A stretch of 64,000 bases of DNA from Evernia prunastri (lineage: Eukaryota; Ascomycota; Lecanoromycetes; Lecanorales; Parmeliaceae). The translations under genes and the position numbers were made by a program. The stretch's first letter is position 1. Each line of letters opens with the position of its first letter. Shown one piece after another: positions 45,218-54,312 of this stretch. A model generated the notes under the pieces. It saw nothing but the letters and a program-made list of their open reading frames with translations. It searched no databases and was not told where the DNA came from. The stretch is from NCBI GenBank assembly GCA_003184365.1, contig NKYR01000004.1, positions 186,001 through 250,000 of the forward strand, in the 5' to 3' direction.

Positions 45218-46312
45218 TCAAAAAGGACTCTCCTCGAAACCTTCGCCAGTGACCGGCGTGAGGATAACGCTCCCTGTGGTTGACATCTCTCCGGACACAT
45301 CTGCCCCTTCCAAGGTTGTATATTCCTGATAGCCGCCTCCGGTGATAAGTTGACTAACATCGCTCGATTGGACAGCTGTGTTCAGTTTTGCCCTTGTGAT
45401 TTTTGAGCGACAAGCTCCACTCTCAAGATGATGAAGCCATGCCGAAGGGGAGGTGAACCGCTTCTTACATCGCGGGTCTCCAAAGCATTTGAAGTCGCTG
45501 AGAGATTTGTGGATGACAGATAAACGATGCTGTTCCAGGCCGTGCTCATCCCTGAACTCTCTTTCGCAATCTTCACATACCCAAGCAGACAGCCCAAATG
45601 AAGGAACCTTATATTTGGTGTCTGATCTGTGGTTCTTGCTCTCCAAATTCTGGTGGAGAGCTTGCTCGTCAACAAAGTCGCGGTCGCAGTCACAGCAGTG
45701 GAAGTGCGTTGCGTGAATGGATGACTGCAAATGCTGGCCAAGAGCTTCTGGGTTGACGAAGAATCGATCGCACTGAGCGCAATAGCAATGTTTCGTAGAC
45801 TTTTGATGCCGTTCTAATGCATACAGACGCACAAAGTTACGGTCACAATCGGAGCAAGTGAAGGAATGAAGTGCTGAGCGATGCTGCTCGACGGCATCAG
45901 CATTAGCAAAGGATCGATCACACTCTCGACAGTAGTAATGACCCGTAGATTTGTGATGCTGTTGGAGTGCCTCTGGACGAATGAAGTTTCGGTTACATTC
46001 TGAGCATTTGAAGGAATGAAGGGCTGAGCGGTGTTGTTCAGCTCTATCTGCGTAACCAAAGAATCGATCACATTCACGGCAGTAGCAATGTCCTGTGGAC
46101 TTCTGATGCTGCTGAAGTGCCTCCGGACGGACGAAGTTTCGGTTGCAATCCGGGCATTTGAAAGAATGCATGGCTGATCGATGCTGTTCAGCACTGTCTG
46201 GGTGGGCGAAGAATCGATCACATTCGCGACAGTAGCAGTGATTCTTTGCTCTTTGATGCGATTGAAGTGCACTCGACTCGCCGAATCGACGACCACAGTG
46301 ACCACAAGACAT
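45218..46312 (-). CDS. C2H2 zinc-finger array protein, 364 aa, probably truncated by a stop
   Basis: A single frame from ATG 46312 encodes about ten fingers. They alternate between Cx2Cx12Hx4H (YCRECDRFF..EQHRSALH) and Cx2Cx12Hx5H (FKCPDCNRNF..ALQQHQKSTGH). The two-finger unit of 50 residues (150 bp) is repeated about three times with high identity, so it is a recent tandem duplication. Later fingers (CCDCDRDF, CEDCEREF, FKCFGDPRCKKRF) are more divergent. GACRSKITRAKL and a Ser/Thr-rich linker end at TGA. Fungal proteins of this class are of unknown role; some may bind nucleic acid. The frame continues past the stop for 130 codons with a recognisable C-terminus. Confidence 0.75.
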   Translation of the reverse strand: MSCGHCGRRFGESSALQSHQRAKNHCYCRECDRFFAHPDSAEQHRSAMHSFKCPDCNRNFVRPEALQQHQKSTGHCYCRECDRFFGYADRAEQHRSALHSFKCSECNRNFIRPEALQQHHKSTGHYYCRECDRSFANADAVEQHRSALHSFTCSDCDRNFVRLYALERHQKSTKHCYCAQCDRFFVNPEALGQHLQSSIHATHFHCCDCDRDFVDEQALHQNLESKNHRSDTKYKVPSFGLSAWVCEDCEREFRDEHGLEQHRLSVIHKSLSDFKCFGDPRCKKRFTSPSAWLHHLESGACRSKITRAKLNTAVQSSDVSQLITGGGYQEYTTLEGADVSGEMSTTGSVILTPVTGEGFEESPF

Positions 46313-47153
46313 GTTGGCGTTGTATCAAGGAAGGTTGTATGCAGGAAGGATAGAGCAGCGAGCACAGAAAGAAACTCGGAATTGACCCCGCGATTTAATA
46401 CAAGAGGAAATTATTAACACGGCTTTCCTCAACCACCGACAATACAAATTCCTGCGTATCAATCATACTCAAATGTTTGCAAAAAGCTTCCCCTTATACA
46501 GAGAGGCACAAAGTCGAGTGAAACTCAAGTTTGAGGCCACAAGCGCATGGTGTTTCGGTTGCGGCAAGTCTACTTCTTAGGTAAACCCACCGTACATAGT
46601 ACAAATTCCACTCTCGAGAGTGTAATATATCAAGGAGCTCTTCATGTATGATATAGTAGTCGCAGTATTGATACCAAATAGCGCACGAGGCAGCACTTTA
46701 AGGTAACTAACCTAGGCGGCCTTCTTGAATGCCCGCTCAAGCCTTCAATCCTGCTGGCTAGTACCGTTAAATCCTTCCCTCATTTCACTTTCTGGACTTT
46801 TTGGCCTATGACTAACCCGAAGGCCTCGTAGTATCTCGGCTTGACAATGATGAAATACCTGACTACCTTCACGTTGTAGAATTCTAAACAGATGCTTTTT
46901 ATCACGGCCTTGTAATGTGTTTTCTCGTAGTTGTCGTAAGTCGCGTCTTTTTTACTTTGGGAACTTCGGAACAAGCGCGCTACTCTAAGCGTGACACGCG
47001 GAAGGAAGGTTTGCCGAGGCAAGGATCAAGATGCCAGAATTTGGATGAGCCTCCTGAGCTTCCACCAGAGTTCGCGCAAAATAATACCTCCACCCCTCGA
47101 CCGGCACATCCAACAGTCAACGCTGCTCGATCCATGAGAATCCATTGCTCGTA
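46313..47153. other. Intergenic region between divergent C2H2 and ERV25 genes
   Basis: A/T-rich over 46400-46900, with no supported gene. The last 100 bases are the leader of the p24 gene. Confidence 0.4.
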
Positions 47154-47981
47154 ATGACACGCCATTCCTTCCTCTACTTCCTCCTCTCTATTGCCTTCCT
47201 ACCTTTCTCCTGGGCACTCAAGTTTGATATAGCGGCGCACACAGGAAGAGAAAGATGCATAAGGAACTTCGTTGCCAAGGATACACTGGTGCTCGTAACG
47301 GCGATTGTTGACGGGCAAAAAGGTGATGGACAGCAAGTCAATATGCATGTCAGTCTTCTGGCCACGCCAATTGCTGCAAAGACGATGATGTTGACGATAC
47401 GTTCATTCTACAGATAAAAGACGCCGTAGGCAACGAGTACGGAAGGCCTAAGGACATCGTGGGAGAGACAAGGATGGCATTCACGTCACACGCTGATGCT
47501 GCTTTCGACGTTTGCTTTGAGAACCAGCTCGTCTCGTCTCGTAAGTATTGCTACGCACTGCCCTCTCACCAAAATCCGAAGATGCTAACAAATAGTCCAG
47601 GAGGGGGAAGCCCGTCCCGCCACATTGAATTAGACGTAGACATTGGCGCCGACGCCCGGGACTGGTCTGCCATCCAAGCACAAGAGAAGCTGAAGCCGGT
47701 CGAGACGGAGCTGCGACGCATTGAAGAGCTGGTTGGCGAGATTGTTGGCGAGATGGACTACCTCAGGACTAGAGAACAGAAACTTAGGGATACGAACGAA
47801 AGCACCAATGAGCGTGTCAAATGGTTCGCTTTCGGGACCATGGGAATGCTGGTAGGATTGGGCGCGTGGCAGGTTGTATATTTGAGGGCTTATTTCAGGT
47901 ACGTTCCTTCGTCAACTTCTTCCCGTTATGGGCATGAACCAATGCTGATACGTAATTCACAGATCGAAGCACTTGATTTAA
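47154..47981 (+). CDS. erv25: ERV25, p24-family COPII cargo receptor, 212 aa
   Basis: Four exons fit in phase: 47154-47348, 47414-47540, 47601-47898 and a 19-nt last exon 47963-47981. A signal peptide (FLYFLLSIAFLPFSWA) precedes the GOLD domain (LKFDIAA.., CIRNFV, DTLVLVTAIVDG, NEYGRPKDIVGETRMAFTSH, FDVCFEN). Then come the coiled coil (VETELRRIEELVGEIVGEM), one transmembrane helix, and the cytosolic tail RAYFRSKHLI encoded partly by the tiny exon. p24 proteins cycle between ER and Golgi, Erv25 with Emp24, sorting GPI-anchored cargo. The tail sequence identifies Erv25 within the family. Confidence 0.96.
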
Positions 47982-48681
47982 TTTTGGTGTTTGCAGGGTG
48001 CATCTTGCATTGCAGTCAGTCGGAATACTTCAATACATGTTTTTATTTAGCTTCATACAGCGTGCTGAAATCAGCACCTGGACTATAAACTCGAACTTCA
48101 AACCTGTGATTCCATGACTTTACGCCTCCTTCACTTCTTCAACTCGACTGTTTCAGCCTCCAGTCCTTGCGGTGCATCCTGACTGCTAGCTCAACGAGCA
48201 ATCTCACCTCGGAAAACCTTTCTCTAACCACATCTCTTCACCAAACTGCAAGTTTCTTTCCTCTTGATTATGGCTTGACATTCGGTCCTTGGGCACACTC
48301 CGACCATCGAGTCAAGAGGCAGATTCATTGATTAACTCACGTTCCAATCTCACATCAACTCACCAGTCTGCTCCGATTCGCTTCAACTCCTTCCGTCTGG
48401 TCCTTGCCGGCCCGGTTGCTCACTTCTGCATGCTACTTCTTCACCCTCCGACTCTTTTGGTTCTCGGTCACTGAAGCTCTCACTTCTACACTGTTCCTCT
48501 TCGATCTCATGGTTGCTTAGTTCTATCTCAGCTTTGTCGATGATCTTGGACATTCGTAACCCAAGTATCTGACGACGGACCGGAAGGACCGAAACATCTT
48601 CTTTACATCCAGAGACGAGATTTAGCTTACGACGGACTGATTCCAACGACTCTCGCCAGAACAGGCTTGCCTCTTATCACA
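47982..48681. other. Intergenic region, likely long leader of the BTB gene
   Basis: Pyrimidine-rich plus strand (TTCTTCAACTCGACTG.., CTTCAACTCCTTCCGTC) as in fungal 5' leaders. No coding signal. Confidence 0.4.
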
Positions 48682-49529
48682 ATGCCTTCCAAAGTAAAGG
48701 ACTCTACACCGGCAAAGCCGTTCTTGAAGCCAGTCATTACTTATGAGCTCGCTGAGCCAGATCTCAAGCCCATAGGCTCGTATGTAATTCACTGAATGCG
48801 TTCAGAATTCGGCCTATCCTGACATGCTACAGCTTTCTCACTACCAAGATGGTTGACGTCTTCGTCGGACCAAAGCGCAAGACCTGGCGTCTCCACGAAG
48901 ATTTGCTCTGCGACCGCTCAGACTACTTCAAAGCAACATTCCAAGGCCAATTCGCTGAAGCTACTTCTAAAGAACTCTATCTCCCCGAGGACAACGACGT
49001 GTCATTTGAGCTCTTTGTCAATTGGCTCTATGGCAGCAAACTTAGGACGCCGAGCGACGACGATGAGCTCGCGGCATACCTCGGTTTGCTGGCCTTGGCA
49101 GAGAAGGCCTTGATTGAACACCTTGGCAACCTCGCTGCAGACCACATCAGAGCATACTACCGGGATTCCAAAGCAAGAGTCCTCGCTCAGGACCTCTCAT
49201 TCGTCTTCGAGAACACCAGGGGACACCTTATGCAACGCTCCATGGCTGTTGTCGCAGCAATGCAGACATTGGATACAAGCCTCAACCACAGCCTTCCAGC
49301 TGATTTCAAGGAGCTGATCATGAGAGGTGGTGAAGTAGCAGCTGCGTTCGCCAAGTACTTACTGTATTCGCAAGACCATGGGAAAGAATCGAGGATCGAT
49401 CATATGCTTGATCCCAACCGAAGCTGTGATTTCCATTACCACGATCACACTCCCAAATGCAAAGGGCCAGCTAGGAAGCTCGAGGATGCTGAAGAGGGCA
49501 GTGATCGAAAAACTAAGCCTGGCAAGTAG
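48682..49529 (+). CDS. BTB/POZ-domain protein, 264 aa
   Basis: Exons 48682-48779 and 48833-49529 (53-bp intron) fit in phase. The BTB core is VDVFVGPKRKTWRLHEDLLCDRSDYFKATFQGQFAEATSKELYLPEDNDVSFELFVNWLYG (residues ~39-100). The mid part is helical, and a His/Cys-containing DPNRSCDFHYHDHTPKC precedes a Lys-rich end. Fungal BTB proteins of this size are numerous and mostly uncharacterised. They may dimerise or serve as Cullin-3 adaptors. Confidence 0.88.
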
Positions 49530-50122
49530 GAGAAAGTATGCGGCTGGGTCGCTGGATGGTTTGACAGAATTGAGGAACAGTTGGAGCGTTGCGAAGGGGA
49601 GGGGAGGGGGTGGAGAAGGGTTGCAAAAGCCTGGTCTTTGGCACGAACGTGATGGTTTCTCTTTCGGTTTGAGGGACATTCGGCGGATTGTTGGTCATGG
49701 CATGAACACAAAGCGATTCTTTTCCTTAGTGCCCATGGTTTCTTTAGGCTGCTCCTTAAGCAAGCTATGACGAAGGGAGCCCTTGGTAGTCAATTCCACT
49801 ATCACGGAATGGCCTTAGTCATATCGTCACTCTGCTTAGTCCAGACGGCGACTTTTGAATTGCAAAAACTCGTTGAAGACATTGAACAAGTTCCCTCTCG
49901 AAGTACTCGCTCGAGCTTGTCGATCTACTCGTACAAGGCAATGTTAGGTACCTTACCTGACATTGGGGGGTGGAAATACACTAACGTAATTCTCGTGAGT
50001 AATTTACAGCTAGGCAATATTTGAGCTGGTGAGGTCACTTGACCTCATATATTCCCCGGACCATCACTCCCACAATCGACTGCTCCCTTTAAATCTAAGC
50101 TCTTTTAGTCTTCTTATTTACC
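49530..50122. other. Gene-free stretch
   Basis: 3' region of the BTB gene and promoter of the SDH5 gene. No coding signal. Confidence 0.4.
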
Positions 50123-51141
50123 ATGTTCCTCCTAAGAAATGCACCACGCTCCGCGCAGCCAATTTCGAGAGCATTCAGACCTATATCGACCTCCATACCC
50201 CGCACCTACCCGAATCCCCACTCGAATGAGAATGCTTCAGAATGGCAAGAGACACAAAAGGCCAAACCCAATGGGCCACATATGACCAATACCAACTCTA
50301 CTATTGCCAATGAGATGCCAAGTGTGGGTGCCGATAAGGCGCCGCCTGAGCTCCTCACCTCCGTCGACCCAGATTTCGTGCCAAAAGACTCTGTGCCGGA
50401 GAACACGGAGCGTATGACTGCGGGGACACAGAAGGGTGCACCCGAGGGCGGCGTCAATGCAGAGCTTGATGTGGGCGAGATGGAGGGAGCAAGCTTCAAG
50501 GTGGAGCCATTGAGGCGGACTGGCGAAGATGGCAATACCATGCGCGCTAGGTTGTTATGTCCGTTTCTCTAATCGACTTAATCATTGAAGACATGCAAAA
50601 GCTGACTCGGATTTCCTTTTCAACAGATCAGAGCCGCAAGAGGGGGACCCTCGAAAGTGATCTCCTTCTCTCCACCTTCGCTGATACCAACCTCCCCCAC
50701 ATGACCACGAAGCAGCTCCAACAATACGACCTCTTCCTCGATGAGAACGACTGGGATATCTACTACTGGGCTACGCAAGAACCGACACCTACGTCTCGTG
50801 AGACTGCAGAAGGTGGCAACCCCGACTCGTCTACACCGGCTGCTCAAGGCAAAGCCATGGATAAGTCTGAGACGGACGAGTGGAGACAAGGCGCACCTAG
50901 AAGCGGCGAATGGGCTCAAACTGTTGGCACGTTCAAGCCTGCGTACAGACCCGTTCCACTGCGGTGGCAACATAGTGAGATCCTAGCAATGTTGAGGAAG
51001 CATGTTATTGATCGGAGTGCTGGTGGCGTTCATGAGGAGCCGAAGGCGAAGGTGGAAGGGAAAGGACTGCAACAAAGCGTGAAAGGGACTGGCGGAGGTG
51101 GGCTGGGCAGGATGCCTGAAGTACAGAATTTTGATGTCTGA
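50123..51141 (+). CDS. sdh5: SDH5/SDHAF2, succinate dehydrogenase assembly factor 2, mitochondrial
   Basis: Exons 50123-50558 and 50627-51141 join in phase, rebuilding the diagnostic RLLYQSRKRG. TLESDLLLSTFAD, LQQYDLFLDENDWDIYYWAT and AMLRKHV follow. The first ~40 residues are an Arg/Ser-rich mitochondrial presequence (MFLLRNAPRSAQPISRAF). At 316 residues it is longer than yeast Sdh5 because of an N-terminal acidic spacer and a Gly/Lys-rich tail. Sdh5 is needed for covalent FAD attachment to Sdh1 in the matrix. The intron splits the conserved motif, as it often does. Confidence 0.93.
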
Positions 51142-51386
51142 AATCTGGATGGCCCTACTCATCATTGGCTGTATAGGAACTACAGCAAGCAGGGCCTAAT
51201 CGAAAATGAACCAGTTTTATGGGTTGATAAGCCTCCTGCGGGGACCCTTTGTGACACAAAGACTTCATTCAACTCCGACCGCACTTCACGCTTCAACTTG
51301 CCGTGATTACCATCCATCGTTCCCTTCCTTCTTGTCTAAATATAAATTGGTCATGAAATTTCTCTGAGCTGCATGCGTCGCAGCAA

Positions 51387-51477
51387 CATTCCTCGCGGTT
51401 GGCCTACCAGCCATTACTGTTTTCAGGCACTGGCTCCTAGCTGGTATACTCTACATTCCCCGCACATTTGGGGAATG
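51387..51477. promoter_or_regulatory. Cluster of three AbaA response elements upstream of wetA
   Basis: CATTCC at 51387-51392 and 51454-51459, and GGAATG (reverse orientation) at 51472-51477, lie about 210-300 bp before the wetA start. CATTCY is the known site of the TEA-domain regulator AbaA, which activates wetA in Aspergillus. Confidence 0.5.
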
Positions 51478-51684
51478 CTAAGCGAGAAGACTTTTGTATC
51501 TTAAAACCCTACTCGTTCTGCACATTATTCGTTTGTTTATGCTCGCTGTTGCAACTTGATCGATGTCCTTGCGAACAGATCTCATCAAATCCAACTTTCC
51601 AGCTGAACAACGCAATTCCTTTCTGCGAAGCCCTTCAAGACCCTATCTCTTGATCGGACTACAAAAAATTGATTACCTGAACGC

Positions 51685-53439
51685 ATGCGGCGGGTAACAA
51701 TGCTGAACTTTGGCTACCCTCGCGCGATGGACAAAGACTTCGGCAACACCGCCACTCAGACCGAAGACCCTGGCGATGATTTCTTTGACCAATACCTAAA
51801 CCAAGATCAGCTTACTATTAGCGATACACCAGATGGATCCGACGGCTTTCATGATTTCGATTTTGCGTTTGATGAGGAGACTGTGTCGAGTGGAAGCTAT
51901 TCTACCGGGAGCAAGACCAGCAGCCTATCTTCTTCCCAACGACCACCTGCATCCAATCTCGGTGTTTCACCTCCTCAGCTGACTCTACCCTTGCGAAACC
52001 GCCCTCGACTCGTTCATTGCGAAGCGCCGACGCTGAGAAGTGCAATCTCTGGCAGCGAACTTTTGAATCTGGAAGGGAGATTGGCTAACATAAAAAGCCT
52101 AACGAAGACACCGTCAATATCATCTTTGTCTACTTCAGCTGTCCCGACACTCGGCGGAACGCTACGAAGGAAGGCAAAATTCTGCGCTCCTGCACCAGAA
52201 CGACAGCGTGGCAGATCGCAGAAAGTCTCAAAGACTCCCTCGAGCGAGATGATGCGCCCTTCATATCACCATCGGCAAGACACGCTGGCGTGTCCTGAAT
52301 GGACACAGCGCTTCGAACAGATCAGTCTTCAGACTCCGAACAATACCCCTCAGATATCGCCTCCACGAATGAGAGGCAGCTTTCGGGACAACAGGCCTGG
52401 CAACATCGTGACTTCAAGTCGTAAGTCCACACAACAGCATCCGAAAGATGCTACGAGGGTTTCTGATGTGAAATCAGAGGCGCCCCTAGAGACATCTACC
52501 ACTCCACAAACATCTATCTACAATCCTGTCCCAAGTGCTCCGGTCCTTCAAGGCCGAGGGAGGGGGGATGTCGATCTGAACTCCATGCCCTCAACAAGCG
52601 ACGAAGTCGAAGCTGAAGACCAACGAGCGGGAAGCGAACGCACGCACGGGCGGCAATTACGCCACCCATCATCGTGGAATTATCTGCCAATATCTCCTCT
52701 TGACCTCGACTACACCACCGTGTCGCCCAGCCATGTTCATCCCAGCTGGTTGCACGGTCTTCCAGAAAACATCAATCTGGATTCCTACCAACATAACGCT
52801 AGCGCCACGCAGTCAACGCCAGAGATTGGACAGGCGTCGTCAGATTACACGAGCCAAGATTTCCTCAACCAGTACGAATCGTACGGCCGATTCATCAATG
52901 AAGACCCATCGACCGGCTATTCCGTCGTGCCGTCCAATCCGCTGCAATCGCCAGGCACGGAGGAGATACCCGTAGCGCTGTACGGACACGACGACCCCGA
53001 TCTAGTCGACATGGCCCGCCCTCGCTCCGCCCACCGCCGCGCCCAATCAGTCTCCCCCCCGCTCCACTCCCCGACCAAACCGCGGGGCCGGTCCCGGATG
53101 CGCAGCCACAAGAAGACGAAATCGGTGGGCCAGCTGAAGCAGCCGAAATCGTGCGGCACGCTCAAGGCGGCCAAGTCGTTCGGCAGCATGAAGTCCCCCA
53201 AGGCGACGACGGTGGGCGGCGCCGGCGGCTTCGACAACTTTGTCAACTTCACGGCGCACGACAGCGACCGGATCCTCACCGGGGTGGCGCCGAGCGGGAG
53301 CTCTAAGACGAAGGCGCGGAGGGAGCAGGAGGCGAATGAGAAGAAGCGGAAGCTGAGTCTGGCGGCGTTGCGGGCGATTGAGGAGGCGGGTGGGGATATC
53401 AGCGCGGTGGAGATGCTGAAGGCTGAGTTTGATGATTGA
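51685..53439 (+). CDS. wetA: WetA, conidial maturation regulator, 584 aa
   Basis: One exon. The N-terminal DDFFDQYLNQ and the C-terminal block FVNFTAHDSDRILTGVAPSG, followed by SSKTKARREQEANEKKRKLS and LRAIEEAGGD, are the conserved WetA ends. The middle is Ser/Pro/Gln-rich and disordered, as usual. The C-terminal block is basic and probably binds DNA. WetA acts last in the BrlA-AbaA-WetA cascade, controlling spore-wall completion, trehalose storage and dormancy. A second ATG at 51700 (MLNFGYP) is an equally possible start. AbaA-type sites lie upstream. Confidence 0.95.
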   Translation: MRRVTMLNFGYPRAMDKDFGNTATQTEDPGDDFFDQYLNQDQLTISDTPDGSDGFHDFDFAFDEETVSSGSYSTGSKTSSLSSSQRPPASNLGVSPPQLTLPLRNRPRLVHCEAPTLRSAISGSELLNLEGRLANIKSLTKTPSISSLSTSAVPTLGGTLRRKAKFCAPAPERQRGRSQKVSKTPSSEMMRPSYHHRQDTLACPEWTQRFEQISLQTPNNTPQISPPRMRGSFRDNRPGNIVTSSRKSTQQHPKDATRVSDVKSEAPLETSTTPQTSIYNPVPSAPVLQGRGRGDVDLNSMPSTSDEVEAEDQRAGSERTHGRQLRHPSSWNYLPISPLDLDYTTVSPSHVHPSWLHGLPENINLDSYQHNASATQSTPEIGQASSDYTSQDFLNQYESYGRFINEDPSTGYSVVPSNPLQSPGTEEIPVALYGHDDPDLVDMARPRSAHRRAQSVSPPLHSPTKPRGRSRMRSHKKTKSVGQLKQPKSCGTLKAAKSFGSMKSPKATTVGGAGGFDNFVNFTAHDSDRILTGVAPSGSSKTKARREQEANEKKRKLSLAALRAIEEAGGDISAVEMLKAEFDD

Positions 53440-54312
53440 TGGGAAGGGAGGGGTGTTTGGTTGTATAGCGTAGTGTATCTGAAGGGGGAAGGAGATTGGG
53501 GGAGAGATTTAATATAATATACTAACCTTTTGTTTCATCGTGGGTCTTATCGCTTGTTCACACACGTTCCGCCTGTCTCTGTGATTCTCTGCAAAACATT
53601 TTCCGGCTCAGATGCTTTGACCCTAGAACTTAGATTGATCTATTCTCTTTCCTAGATACATAAACACATACTCTCAGGATATCTCTCGTACTCGTGTTTA
53701 CTGTACTCTACCCGCGAATCAGAGTTCCGGCCGGCATACGGCGGATGTGGGAGCGGGAGCTAAGGAAATTGGACAATGATATCACCTTGCCGTCGATCAC
53801 AATTCACAATTGCATAATTTTTGTCCCAATGCTTGCTTTTTTTCTTACGCCAAATAATCCAATTATCGAATTGTACTTTGTGAATATGAATTGGGATGAC
53901 TGCATTTCTTGGCGTCGTCGGAGTTGGGGGGATAGGAAGGTCCGAGGGTCATGGAAGCATCTAACATGCAGTATCCGGCCTTTTTCTCATACCTTACTCT
54001 ACTCACTCATAATCTTCTCATTCATGTTCTGGGCAGCAGCGACCTTTCTCTCCTTCTCTCCTTCTCTCCCAATTGCCACACTTCTTACTTTGCCATAGAT
54101 ACAAACCATGCCAATCCCTCACTCCACCTTCTTTCCCACTGAGCATAAATCTTATCTCTTTCTAGCTTGAACCCACCCCTCCTCCCAATGCGTGTGAGAC
54201 GAGCCACTCCACAAAACCCCGACAACCTCCAGACCATCGTCCCACCTTGCATTACGGGCATCTTGACACACAGATAATCACAGCTAGGCTTGTGCTCCAT
54301 TACCAACCCACC
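53440..54312. other. Gene-free stretch
   Basis: 3' flank of wetA, then pyrimidine-rich (TTCTCTCCTTC) leader-like sequence before the glycosyltransferase gene. No coding signal. Confidence 0.4.

Noticed and set aside
33624..45220. Programmed stop-codon read-through or a variant genetic code
   Set aside because: Conserved housekeeping genes in the window end normally at TAG, TGA and TAA, and the stop contexts are not those of strong read-through.
26425..46312. A secondary-metabolite cluster made of cyclase, SDR, Zn2Cys6 and other genes
   Set aside because: The cyclase relic and the SDR/regulator pair are 11 kb apart with unrelated and damaged genes between them.
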